NCBI GenBank assembly: GCA_910589105.1
Contig: CAJUST010000003.1
Location: forward strand, 58,216-122,215
DNA from: an uncultured Lachnospiraceae bacterium
Lineage (GTDB): Bacteria > Bacillota > Clostridia > Lachnospirales > Lachnospiraceae
Reading direction: 5' to 3'
DNA length: 64,000 nt
In this document: positions 1-8,228 of the stretch, piece after piece
How the letters are laid out: the number at the start of each line of letters is the position of its first letter
Numbering within the stretch: the first letter of the stretch is position 1
Position numbers and translations under genes: made by a program
The notes under the pieces: model-generated
The model's database searches: none
Seen by the model: only the letters and a program-made list of their open reading frames with translations
Told to the model about the DNA's origin: nothing

Positions 1-72
1 AACGAACCAACCAAAGACAACGAACCAACCAAAGACAACGAACCAACCAAAGACAACGAACCAACCAAAGAC
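1..72. repeat. 18-bp tandem repeat, four perfect copies
   Basis: The unit AACGAACCAACCAAAGAC occurs four times with no mismatch, and the array probably continues upstream of the window. The period is a multiple of three, so copy-number change would lengthen or shorten a protein tail without a frameshift. Confidence 0.95.
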
Positions 73-144
73 AGTGAAACAACCCCAAAAACAGCAAAAA
101 ACAGGCAAAAAACAGGCAAAGAACCCCAAACACACAACCCATAA
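1..144 (+). CDS. 3' end of a gene with a hexapeptide-repeat tail (partial)
   Basis: The window opens inside a reading frame that starts at base 1 and stops at TAA 142-144. It reads four perfect copies of NEPTKD and then a Lys/Thr/Pro-rich tail of about 23 residues. The repeat unit is 18 bp, so all three forward frames stay open across it. I chose this frame because the acidic/Pro/Thr/Lys composition resembles the low-complexity tails of secreted or wall-associated Firmicutes proteins, but that is inference. Frame 2 also stays open, to base 361, but only by running into the inverted-repeat element. The gene's identity and its 5' part lie outside the window. Confidence 0.45.
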   Translation, partial: NEPTKDNEPTKDNEPTKDNEPTKDSETTPKTAKNRQKTGKEPQTHNP

Positions 145-172
145 AAACGTAAATTTCCACACAACCGATACA

Positions 173-393
173 GAGGAAGAAGGGTATGCAGACGGGGCAT
201 TGCGATGGGATTTAGGGTTTCTTAAGTATCCCGTAAACTCACAGGAATCCGCGGACAGGACGTCCGCGGAAGCTCCATTCACGCCATGGACGGCGTGTAT
301 GGAGCGGTTCCGTCCGTACACAAACAAAAATCGGGATACTTTAGAAAGCATTAATCCCTGAACACAGCCCCGTCTGCATACCCTTTCTTCCGC
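173..393. repeat. 221-bp nested inverted-repeat element (MITE-like or structured RNA)
   Basis: The outer arms 176-198 and 367-390 are complementary over about 23 bp with one bulged base. Inner arms 224-233 and 332-341 pair perfectly over 10 bp, with weaker pairing between. Inside lie two strong hairpins: 248-256 with 262-270 (9 bp perfect) and 272-285 with 292-305 (13 of 14 pairs). The whole block therefore folds as a closing stem with two internal arms. No transposase is encoded and no target-site duplication is evident. It sits between a stop codon and the hom promoter. A non-autonomous mobile element or a structured RNA are both possible. Confidence 0.75.
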
Positions 394-410
394 AAGCCAC
401 CAACATTTAG

Positions 411-439
411 TTGCAACAACCCCTAAATTATGATATTAT
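411..439 (+). promoter_or_regulatory. sigma-A promoter for the hom-pyr gene run
   Basis: TTGCAA (411-416) is separated by 17 bp from TATTAT (434-439). It is the only good promoter seen ahead of hom. A short hairpin (459-466 with 477-484, TTTCCGGC/GCCGGAAA) follows in the leader, but no T-tract follows it. Confidence 0.7.
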
Positions 440-502
440 TTTTTAACAGTTCAGAATCTTTCCGGCTATGTTTTCCGCCGGAAATATAAAATGGAGGGTA
501 AT

Positions 503-1705
503 ATGATACAAGCAGCAGTAATGGGATATGGCACGATTGGTTCTGGAGTAGTGGAAGTGTTAGAAACCAATCACGAAAGCATTGCCAAAAGAGCCGGAGA
601 AGGCATAGAGATTAAATATGTGTTAGATATTAGGGATTTTTCGGGAGAGCCGATTGCAAATAAAGTGATACATGAGTATCAGACGATTGTAAACGATCCC
701 GATGTGAAAATCGTAGTAGAGACAATGGGGGGCGTAGAGCCTGCCTATACCTTTGTAAAAGCAATGTTAGAGGCGGGAAAGCATGTGACGACGTCTAATA
801 AAGCGTTAGTTGCGGAAAAAGGAGCGGAATTAATCGCCCTTGCGAAAGAGAAAAACGTCAATTTCTTGTTTGAAGCGAGCGTTGGCGGAGGGATTCCGAT
901 TATACGGCCTTTAAATTCCTGTTTAACGGCAGATGAGATTGAAGAAATTACAGGGATTTTAAACGGCACGACAAATTATATGATGACGAAAATGGCAAAT
1001 GAAGGCCTAGAGTTTGACGATGTGTTAAAAGATGCCCAAGAGAAGGGGTATGCGGAAAAAGATCCCACGGCAGATATTGAAGGATATGATGCCTGCCGGA
1101 AAATTGCGATTTTAACTTCTTTGGTCTGTGGGCAGCAGGTGGATTTCCACGAGATCCATACGGAAGGGATTACAAAAATTTCCGCAGTGGACATGAAATA
1201 TGCAAAACAGATGGGACGCGCGATCAAACTGCTGGCGTCCAGCAAAAAAACACAAGACGGCTATTCTGCAATGGTGGCTCCATTCTTACTGTCGCCGGAA
1301 CATCCGCTTTATAATGTGAATGATGTGTTTAATGCAGTATTTGTCCATGGAAACGTCCTTGGCGATGCGATGTTTTATGGCAGCGGCGCCGGAAAACTGC
1401 CGACGGCTTCCGCAGTCGTTGCAGATATGGTGGACATTGCAAAACATTTGAACCGGAATATCTGGGTGGAATGGAGTTCCAAAGAATTAAAACTGGCAGA
1501 TTTTGAAAAGATAGAAAATGCGTTCTTTGTACGCGCCGCTGCGGATAAAACTGAGATAGAAGCCGTTTTTGGACAGGTTGAGTTTGTCACGCTTCCGGAG
1601 GTTTCAGGGGAAAGCGGTTTTGTGACAGGCGTTATGACAGAGGCGGCGTTTGCAGAAAAATCCGCAGAACTTGGCGGAATTTGTTCTGTAATCCGCGTAG
1701 GCTGA
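503..1705 (+). CDS. hom: homoserine dehydrogenase
   Basis: It reduces aspartate semialdehyde to homoserine with NAD(P)H, the branch point to threonine and methionine. The N-terminal Rossmann fold has the GYGTIG motif (residues 8-13). The conserved TSNKAL (catalytic-type Lys100), GGGIPIIRPL and DPTADIEGYDACRK segments mark the catalytic domain. At 400 residues it is shorter than the ~430-residue Bacillus enzyme; the last ~65 residues look like a shortened ACT-type regulatory domain. I chose ATG 503 because GGAGGG at 493-498 is correctly spaced for it; an in-frame ATG at 491 overlaps that site. It is first in the run with apgM and lysC. Confidence 0.95.
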   Translation: MIQAAVMGYGTIGSGVVEVLETNHESIAKRAGEGIEIKYVLDIRDFSGEPIANKVIHEYQTIVNDPDVKIVVETMGGVEPAYTFVKAMLEAGKHVTTSNKALVAEKGAELIALAKEKNVNFLFEASVGGGIPIIRPLNSCLTADEIEEITGILNGTTNYMMTKMANEGLEFDDVLKDAQEKGYAEKDPTADIEGYDACRKIAILTSLVCGQQVDFHEIHTEGITKISAVDMKYAKQMGRAIKLLASSKKTQDGYSAMVAPFLLSPEHPLYNVNDVFNAVFVHGNVLGDAMFYGSGAGKLPTASAVVADMVDIAKHLNRNIWVEWSSKELKLADFEKIENAFFVRAAADKTEIEAVFGQVEFVTLPEVSGESGFVTGVMTEAAFAEKSAELGGICSVIRVG

Positions 1706-1724
1706 TTTAAAAGGAGCAGGGAAG

Positions 1725-2936
1725 ATGAAATATTTAGTAATTTTAGGGGACGGCATGGCAGACCGTCCCATTAAAGCATTAGGGGATTTGACGCCGCTTG
1801 CGTATGCCAAAACGCCAATGATGGATCAGCTTGCCGCAAAAGGGGAAATTGGAATGGTACATACGATTCCTGACGGCATGAGCCCGGGCAGCGACACGGC
1901 AAATTTATCGGTATTGGGATACGATCCAAGAAAGTATTATTCCGGCAGATCGCCGCTTGAAGCTCTTAGCATTGGCGTGTCAATGAAAGAAACGGACATC
2001 GCGCTTCGCTGTAATCTTGTGACTTTATCGGAGGAGGAAGGCGGATTTGACTTATGTTCCATGAAAGACCATAGCGCAGGCGAGATTTCGACAGAAGATG
2101 CGAAAATTCTGCTGGATGCCGTCCGTAAAGAAATTGAGACGGAGGAGTTCCGGTTTTATGCCGGGACGAGTTACAGGCATCTTTTGATCTGGGAGAATGG
2201 AAGCGTAATGGATCTTGCGCCGCCACATGATATTTTAGGGCAGAAGATAGAAGGGAAACTTCCAAAGCAGCCGGATTTACTGGCGATGACAAAAAGGAGC
2301 TATGAAATTTTAAAGGACCACCCTTTGAATGCCAAACGCAAGCGTCAGGGCAAAAATCCCGCCAATTCGTTCTGGTTTTGGGGCGCGGGCACAAAGCCGG
2401 CGTTGTCTTCGTTTCAGGAGATGACGGGCAAAACCGGAGCGATGATTTCTGCGGTTGATTTATTAAAAGGGATTGCAGTGGGAGCGTCGATGAAGGTGAT
2501 TGCCGTTGATGGGGCAAACGGCGGGCTTAACACCAATTACGAAGGCAAAGCCCAAGCGGCAGTGGAAGCGCTCACGAAGGGCGGATGTGATTTTGTGTAT
2601 GTCCATTTGGAAGCGCCGGACGAAATGGGGCATCAGGGAAGCGCAGAGCGGAAAGTTCAGGCGATTGAAAATTTGGATCAGCGGATTGTGCGGCCGATTG
2701 TGGAAGGGTTAAAGGCGGCAGGCGAGGAGTTTTGCATGGCGGTCCTTCCAGATCATCCAACGCCGGTTTCAATCCGCACGCATACGTCGGACAATGTACC
2801 GTATCTGCTGTATGACAGTACAATAGAACAGGCGGAGGGCTATCAATACAATGAAGCGGAAGCCCAAAAAACAGGGAGATTGATCCCGGACGGGCATAAG
2901 CTGATCTGGCGTCTGTTTGATGGAATAAAGAAGTAA
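1725..2936 (+). CDS. apgM: cofactor-independent phosphoglycerate mutase family protein (ApgM type), possible homoserine kinase
   Basis: This 403-residue protein belongs to the archaeal-type phosphoglycerate mutase branch of the alkaline phosphatase superfamily. It opens with a GDGMAD metal-binding motif and has PGSDTANLSVLGYD (the Ser nucleophile region), HLEAPDEMGHQG and LPDHPTP segments. The family name implies interconversion of 2- and 3-phosphoglycerate. Members placed between hom and lysC have been proposed in comparative genomics to supply the missing homoserine kinase step, and no ThrB-type kinase is seen in this window. The kinase role is therefore inferred from context. AAGGAG precedes the ATG; the gap to hom is 19 bp. 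Confidence 0.85.
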   Translation: MKYLVILGDGMADRPIKALGDLTPLAYAKTPMMDQLAAKGEIGMVHTIPDGMSPGSDTANLSVLGYDPRKYYSGRSPLEALSIGVSMKETDIALRCNLVTLSEEEGGFDLCSMKDHSAGEISTEDAKILLDAVRKEIETEEFRFYAGTSYRHLLIWENGSVMDLAPPHDILGQKIEGKLPKQPDLLAMTKRSYEILKDHPLNAKRKRQGKNPANSFWFWGAGTKPALSSFQEMTGKTGAMISAVDLLKGIAVGASMKVIAVDGANGGLNTNYEGKAQAAVEALTKGGCDFVYVHLEAPDEMGHQGSAERKVQAIENLDQRIVRPIVEGLKAAGEEFCMAVLPDHPTPVSIRTHTSDNVPYLLYDSTIEQAEGYQYNEAEAQKTGRLIPDGHKLIWRLFDGIKK

Positions 2937-2948
2937 GGAGTAAAAGTG

Positions 2949-4268
2949 ATGATAAAAGTAGTGAAATTTGGAGGCAGTTCTTTAGCGAATGCGGCGCAGT
3001 TTGCCAAAGCGGGCGATATTGTGCGCGCAGAGGAATGCAGAAGGTATGTAGTGCCAAGCGCGCCGGGCAAGCGGAATGCGAAAGATACGAAAGTGACGGA
3101 TATGCTTTATGACTGTTATGCGTCAGCGGAAGCGGAAGAAGATTTTAAGATGAAGCTGAAAAAAATCAAGGACCGCTTTGACTCGATTATCAATGGCTTA
3201 AACTTGAAGCTGTCTTTGGAGGAGGAATTTCGCGTCATTGCTGAAAATTTTGCAAAAAAAGCGGGCAGAGATTATGCGGCTTCACGTGGGGAATACTTAA
3301 ATGGAATTATTATGGCGGCATATTTGGGCTATGAATTTATAGATGCGGCTGAAGTGATTTTTTTTGATAAAAATGGAGAGTTTGAACCAGAGAAAACGAA
3401 CCGCATTTTGTCGAAACGTTTGAAAAAGGCGGAAAGAGCCGTGATTCCGGGGTTCTATGGCATCCGTGAAGACGGCGTTGTCTGCACATTTTCAAGAGGC
3501 GGCTCTGACATTACAGGTTCGGTGGTGGCAAAAGCCGCTGGAGTGGATTTATATGAAAACTGGACAGATGTATCCGGTTTTCTGGTGGCAGACCCGCGGA
3601 TTATTGAAAATCCAGAAGTGATAAAGGTGATTACTTATAGGGAGTTAAGGGAACTTTCCTATATGGGAGCTACGGTATTGCATGAGGAAGCTGTGTTTCC
3701 GGTGCGGCAGGCAGGGATTCCGATTAATATCAGGAATACAAACGCGCCGGAAGAAGAAGGGACTTTGATTGTGGAAAGCACATGCCACCATTCAAAATAT
3801 ACGATCACCGGAATTGCAGGGAAAAAGGGATTTGTGGCGGTCAATATTGATAAAGATATGATGAATTCTGAAGTGGGTTTCTGCCGGAAAGTTTTAACGG
3901 CATTTGATCAGAACGGAATTTCATTTGAGCATATGCCTTCCGGCATAGACACCATGACGGTTTTTGTCCATCAGGAAGAGTTTGAGGGCAAGGAACAACA
4001 GGTGTTATCCGCGATTCACAGGCTTGCGGGGCCGGATACGATCGAGCTGGAAGCGGATTATGCGTTAATTGCTGTGGTGGGGAGGGGAATGCGCGCCACC
4101 CGTGGGACGGCCGGCCGGATTTTCTCGGCATTATCCCATGCAAATGTCAATGTGAGAATGATCGATCAAGGGTCAAGTGAGTTAAATATTATTATCGGGG
4201 TGGCGAACCATGATTTTGAAGCCGCAATCAAAGCGATTTATGATATATTTGTAACGACGCAGTTATAG
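2949..4268 (+). CDS. lysC: aspartate kinase
   Basis: It phosphorylates aspartate, the first step to lysine, threonine and methionine. The kinase signature VVKFGGSS lies at residues 4-11, and FSRGGSDITGS and a Trp-Thr-Asp-Val-Ser segment follow in the amino acid kinase fold. The C-terminal third carries two ACT-like regions, around ITGIAGKKGFVAVNIDKDMM and the ALIAVVGRGM region, expected to bind an allosteric amino acid. It is a monofunctional enzyme of 439 residues, not fused to homoserine dehydrogenase. GTG 2946 is a possible start, but ATG 2949 sits about 8 bp from AAGGAG. It lies 12 bp after apgM. Confidence 0.95.
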   Translation: MIKVVKFGGSSLANAAQFAKAGDIVRAEECRRYVVPSAPGKRNAKDTKVTDMLYDCYASAEAEEDFKMKLKKIKDRFDSIINGLNLKLSLEEEFRVIAENFAKKAGRDYAASRGEYLNGIIMAAYLGYEFIDAAEVIFFDKNGEFEPEKTNRILSKRLKKAERAVIPGFYGIREDGVVCTFSRGGSDITGSVVAKAAGVDLYENWTDVSGFLVADPRIIENPEVIKVITYRELRELSYMGATVLHEEAVFPVRQAGIPINIRNTNAPEEEGTLIVESTCHHSKYTITGIAGKKGFVAVNIDKDMMNSEVGFCRKVLTAFDQNGISFEHMPSGIDTMTVFVHQEEFEGKEQQVLSAIHRLAGPDTIELEADYALIAVVGRGMRATRGTAGRIFSALSHANVNVRMIDQGSSELNIIIGVANHDFEAAIKAIYDIFVTTQL

Positions 4269-4292
4269 TAAAAAGTCAGTGAGGTGAAGAAG

Positions 4293-5588
4293 ATGAAAGT
4301 ATTAATTAAAAATGGGAGAGCGCTAGACCCGGCTTCTAAATTCGATGAAGTGTCTGATATTTTGATTGAAGATGGAAAAATCGTAAAAATCGGAAAAGCC
4401 ATTAAAGAACAGGCGGATCAGACGATTCAAGCCGAAGGCTGTCTGGTTATGCCGGGATTTATTGATTTGCACACGCATTTAAGGGACCCGGGATTTGAGG
4501 AGAAAGAAACGATTGAATCTGGCGCAAAAGCCGCCGCAAGAGGAGGTTTTACGACCATTCTTGCTATGCCGAACACATCTCCTGTCGTGGACAATGCAGA
4601 TGTAGTTAATTATGTCCATCAAAAAGCGAAAAATCTGGCAGCCGTCAATGTGCTCGCCATTGGAGCAGTGACGAAAGGGCAGGAAGGCAGGGAACTGGCT
4701 GATATAAAGGGAATGGTAAAAGCGGGCATTCCGGCGGTTTCCGAAGACGGCAAGTCCGTGATGGACGTATCGCTTTACTATCAGGCGATGCAGGCGGCGA
4801 AAGAAGAAAAGATTCCGGTGTTTGCCCACTGTGAGGACAAAAGCCTGATGAAATCCGGCGTAATTAATGCCGGCGCGCGCGCAAAGGAACTGCATTTAGA
4901 TGGGATTTTAAATGCGGTGGAAGATACCATAATTGCGAGGGATTTGGTATTGGCAGAAAGCGTGGGCGCAAAACTTCATCTTTGCCACTGTTCGACGAAA
5001 AATGGCGTTGTAATGATAGAAGAAGCGAAAAAGCATGGAGTGGACGTGACGGCGGAAGCATGCCCGCATCATTTTACTTTGTCTGATGAAGACATTGTGG
5101 AAGACGACGCCAACTATAAAATGAACCCGCCATTGCGTTCAAAAGAAGACGTAAAAGCCATCAAGGAAGGTTTGAAGCAAGGCGTAATCGACGTAATTGC
5201 GACAGACCATGCGCCGCATACGGCGATTGAAAAAGGAATGTCAATGAAAAAAGCTCCATTTGGGATTGTAGGGCTTGAAACAGCCGCTTCTTTGACGTAT
5301 ACTGAACTTGTATTAGAAAAGTATCTTACGCCATTGCAGATGGCGGAAAAATTAAGCTACAACCCGGCAAAAATTATCGGCCTTGACAGAGGTGAGATTA
5401 AGGAAGGCGCTGTCGCTGACCTTGTGATTTTCGACCCGCGTAAGAAGTATACAATTTTAAAAGAGGAGTTTGCCGGAAAAGCGAAAAACACGCCGTTCCA
5501 CAACAGAGAAGTGACCGGAAAAGTAATGGCTACTCTGGTGAGTGGAAAACTTGTGTACCATGACAAAGATTTGGGCGGCGCAGTGTAA
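4293..5588 (+). CDS. pyrC: dihydroorotase
   Basis: It cyclises carbamoyl-aspartate to dihydroorotate in pyrimidine synthesis. The metal-binding HTH of GFIDLHTHLRDPG is at residues 60-62, and the later FAHCED, LHLCHCST and ATDHAPH segments provide the other metal and catalytic ligands of a type I zinc dihydroorotase. It has 431 residues, normal for the family. ATG 4293 is chosen because GAGGTGA at 4281-4287 is its ribosome site; a GTG at 4284 lies inside that site. It starts 24 bp after lysC with no terminator between, so the amino acid and pyrimidine genes are probably co-transcribed. Confidence 0.95.
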   Translation: MKVLIKNGRALDPASKFDEVSDILIEDGKIVKIGKAIKEQADQTIQAEGCLVMPGFIDLHTHLRDPGFEEKETIESGAKAAARGGFTTILAMPNTSPVVDNADVVNYVHQKAKNLAAVNVLAIGAVTKGQEGRELADIKGMVKAGIPAVSEDGKSVMDVSLYYQAMQAAKEEKIPVFAHCEDKSLMKSGVINAGARAKELHLDGILNAVEDTIIARDLVLAESVGAKLHLCHCSTKNGVVMIEEAKKHGVDVTAEACPHHFTLSDEDIVEDDANYKMNPPLRSKEDVKAIKEGLKQGVIDVIATDHAPHTAIEKGMSMKKAPFGIVGLETAASLTYTELVLEKYLTPLQMAEKLSYNPAKIIGLDRGEIKEGAVADLVIFDPRKKYTILKEEFAGKAKNTPFHNREVTGKVMATLVSGKLVYHDKDLGGAV

Positions 5589-5605
5589 AAGAGAGGAACT
5601 ATGCT

Positions 5606-6535
5606 ATGATTCAGAAATTAGTGGAAAAAATCAAAAAAACCCACGCTCCAATCTGTGTAGGGTTAGATCCGATGTTAAGTTATATTCCGGATCATATCCT
5701 TAAAAAAGCATATGGGGAGTTTGGGGAAACATTAGAAGGCGCCGCCGAAGCTGTTTGGCAGTACAATAAAGCGATTGTTGATGCGACGTTTGATTTGATT
5801 CCGGCAGTGAAGCCACAGTCGGCAATGTATGAGCAATTTGGCGTGGAGGGCTTAAAAGCGTTTCAAAAGACAGTGGACTACTGCCGCGAAAAAGGGTTAA
5901 TCGTAATTGGCGACGTAAAGCGCGGCGACATTGGCTCTACTTCCGCCGCTTATGCCACGGGGCATCTTGGCGCCGTAAAAGTGGGAAGTAAGACCTATCC
6001 TGCTTTTAACGAAGACTTTATTACGGTGAACCCTTATCTTGGCACGGACGGCGTAAAACCGTTTATTGACGTTTGCAAAGAAGAAAAGAAAGGGATTTTT
6101 ATACTGGTAAAAACGTCAAACCCATCCAGCGGGGAATTTCAGGACCGCCTGATCGATGGAAGGCCGCTCTATGAGTGGGTTGGCGAAATGGTTGCGAAAT
6201 GGGGCAGTGGGCATATGGGAGAAGATTACAGCTATGTCGGCGCGGTCGTTGGGGCGACGTATCCCGAAATGGGAAAAGCGCTGCGCCAGATCATGCCAAA
6301 GAGCTTTATTTTAGTTCCGGGCTACGGCGCGCAGGGCGGCAAAGGCGCGGATTTAAAGCATTTCTTCCATGAAGACGGGCTTGGCGCAATCGTCAATTCT
6401 TCACGCGGGATCATTGCCGCATATAAACAGGAAGCTTACAGCAGATTTGGCGGCGAACATTTTGCAGACGCTTCACGGGCTGCTGTGTTGGATATGATAA
6501 ACGATATAAAAGGGGCTTTAGGGCATGTCGGATAA
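5606..6535 (+). CDS. pyrF: orotidine 5'-phosphate decarboxylase (PyrF subfamily 2)
   Basis: It decarboxylates OMP to UMP, the last step of de novo pyrimidine synthesis. The catalytic DVKRGDIGSTSAAYA block has the Asp-x-Lys-x-x-Asp charge relay, and ICVGLDP near the N-terminus binds substrate. At 309 residues it belongs to the longer subfamily 2 rather than the ~240-residue enteric type. Its 3' end overlaps pyrK by 11 bp, suggesting translational coupling. Confidence 0.95.
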   Translation: MIQKLVEKIKKTHAPICVGLDPMLSYIPDHILKKAYGEFGETLEGAAEAVWQYNKAIVDATFDLIPAVKPQSAMYEQFGVEGLKAFQKTVDYCREKGLIVIGDVKRGDIGSTSAAYATGHLGAVKVGSKTYPAFNEDFITVNPYLGTDGVKPFIDVCKEEKKGIFILVKTSNPSSGEFQDRLIDGRPLYEWVGEMVAKWGSGHMGEDYSYVGAVVGATYPEMGKALRQIMPKSFILVPGYGAQGGKGADLKHFFHEDGLGAIVNSSRGIIAAYKQEAYSRFGGEHFADASRAAVLDMINDIKGALGHVG

Positions 6536-7292
6536 AAAAAAGCTGCGGGCAGAGATTCTATCAAATACAGAGCTTGCCACAGAAATTTATGATATGAGAA
6601 TTTCGGCTGGGGAAATCGCGGATTTAGCAAAAGCAGGACAGTTTTTGTCCCTGTATTCCCAAGATGGAAGCAGGCTTTTGCCGCGTCCAATCAGTATTTG
6701 TGGGATCGGCCGTAAGGAAAAGTCAATACGGCTGGTCTACCGTATTGCAGGAAAGGGAACGGCGGAATTTTCCCAGATGAAAGCGGGAATGCGCATTGAT
6801 GTTGTGGGGCCTTTGGGCAATGGGTTTCCATTAAAGAAAGCGCCTGCATTAATCATTGGCGGAGGGATCGGGATTCCCCCGATGTTAGAGCTTGTAAAAC
6901 AGTTAGATTGCGAAAAACAGGTTGTGTTAGGCTATCGGAAAGCGCCGTTTTTACTGGAAGAATTTCAGCAATATGCAAAAGTGTCTGTTGCAACCGAAGA
7001 CGGCAGTTTTGGCGTAACAGGAACGGTAATAGATGCGATAAATCAAAATGGCTTAAAAGCGGACGTGATCTATGCCTGCGGGCCGATTCCCATGCTGCGC
7101 GCGGTAAAAGCGTATGCCGCAGAAAACCGGATAGAATGTTTTGTTTCATTAGAAGAACGAATGGCCTGTGGGATTGGCGCATGTTTGGGATGCGTCTGCA
7201 AATCAAAAGAAGTTGATTCCCATACCAATGTAAACAATAAACGCATCTGTAAAGAGGGACCTGTGTTTGAAGCGGGGGAGGTGGAATTCTAA
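6525..7292 (+). CDS. pyrK: dihydroorotate dehydrogenase B, electron transfer subunit
   Basis: This is the FAD and [2Fe-2S] subunit that passes electrons from PyrD to NAD+. LLPRPISICGIG binds FAD, ALIIGGGIGIPPMLEL binds NAD, and a C-terminal Cys set (CGIGACLGCVC plus a later Cys) holds the iron-sulfur cluster. It has 255 residues. The start overlaps pyrF and the stop overlaps the pyrD start, as expected for subunits made together. Confidence 0.95.
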   Translation: MSDKKKLRAEILSNTELATEIYDMRISAGEIADLAKAGQFLSLYSQDGSRLLPRPISICGIGRKEKSIRLVYRIAGKGTAEFSQMKAGMRIDVVGPLGNGFPLKKAPALIIGGGIGIPPMLELVKQLDCEKQVVLGYRKAPFLLEEFQQYAKVSVATEDGSFGVTGTVIDAINQNGLKADVIYACGPIPMLRAVKAYAAENRIECFVSLEERMACGIGACLGCVCKSKEVDSHTNVNNKRICKEGPVFEAGEVEF

Positions 7293-8197
7293 TGGATATG
7301 AGCGTAAACTTAGCGGGAGTTTCCTTTAAGAATCCCATTATGACGGCTTCCGGCACTTTTGGCTCCGGCGGGGAATTTTCTGAATTTGTCGATTTGAATT
7401 GCTTAGGGGCAGTTGTGACAAAAGGCGTTTCTAACGTTCCATGGGAAGGAAACCCAACGCCAAGAGTGGCGGAGACGTATGGAGGCATGTTAAACGCCAT
7501 TGGCCTGCAGAATCCGGGGATTGACTTGTTTCTGAAAAGAGACATTCCATTTTTAAAGAAATATGACACAAAAATCATTGTGAATGTATGCGGAAAGAGC
7601 GTGGCAGATTATTGCGAGGCAGTGACGCGTCTTGCCGATGCGCCGGTGGATATGCTGGAAATTAATATATCCTGTCCAAATGTAAAAGAAGGAGGCATTG
7701 CATTTGGGCAAAACCCAAAGCAGGTAGAACAGATTACAAGGGAGGTGAAAAAATACGCTGCGCAGCCAGTGATTATGAAGCTAAGCCCGAATGTCACAGA
7801 TATAACTGAAATGGCAAGGGCGGCGGAATCTGGAGGCTCAGATGCGCTTTCCCTGATCAATACGCTGACTGGAATGAAAATTGACATTCAAAAAAGGAAA
7901 TTTGCGCTTGCAAACAAAACTGGCGGTTTGTCCGGTCCTGCGATCCACCCGGTAGCGGTAAGAATGGTTTACCAGACAGCGCAAGCGGTAAAACTGCCGA
8001 TTATCGGCATGGGCGGCGTACAGACGGCGGAAGATGCGATAGAGCTTATGCTGGCCGGAGCGACGGCCGTAGCGGTAGGGACGGCAAATTTCCGGAATCC
8101 TTCGGCTGTGCAGGAAATTGTGGACGGCATTGGGGAATATCTAAAAGAGCAGGGTCTTTCAACGGCATGTGAGTTGATTGGTGCAGTTATGGAGTAG
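7292..8197 (+). CDS. pyrD: dihydroorotate dehydrogenase B, catalytic subunit
   Basis: This FMN subunit oxidises dihydroorotate to orotate. Motifs seen are MTASGTFGSGGEF, LEINISCPNVKEGG (the catalytic Cys region of class 1B enzymes), LINTLTGMKID and IIGMGGVQTAEDAIELMLAGA. Length (301 residues) and pairing with pyrK mark the NAD-linked type. It shares one base with the pyrK stop. It is the last pyrimidine gene in the run, and no terminator separates it from the repeat-protein gene 31 bp downstream. Confidence 0.95.
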   Translation: MDMSVNLAGVSFKNPIMTASGTFGSGGEFSEFVDLNCLGAVVTKGVSNVPWEGNPTPRVAETYGGMLNAIGLQNPGIDLFLKRDIPFLKKYDTKIIVNVCGKSVADYCEAVTRLADAPVDMLEINISCPNVKEGGIAFGQNPKQVEQITREVKKYAAQPVIMKLSPNVTDITEMARAAESGGSDALSLINTLTGMKIDIQKRKFALANKTGGLSGPAIHPVAVRMVYQTAQAVKLPIIGMGGVQTAEDAIELMLAGATAVAVGTANFRNPSAVQEIVDGIGEYLKEQGLSTACELIGAVME

Positions 8198-8228
8198 AGA
8201 AAAGTCAATTTAGTATGGAGGTTATCTG

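Noticed and set aside
74..361. Open frame running through the tandem repeat into the inverted-repeat element
   Set aside because: It exists because the 18-bp repeat has no stop in any frame; it then runs through palindromic sequence and has no ribosome site.
1966..2517. Long open frame antisense to apgM
   Set aside because: It is fully opposite a well-supported gene, and its product has low-complexity, unfamiliar composition.
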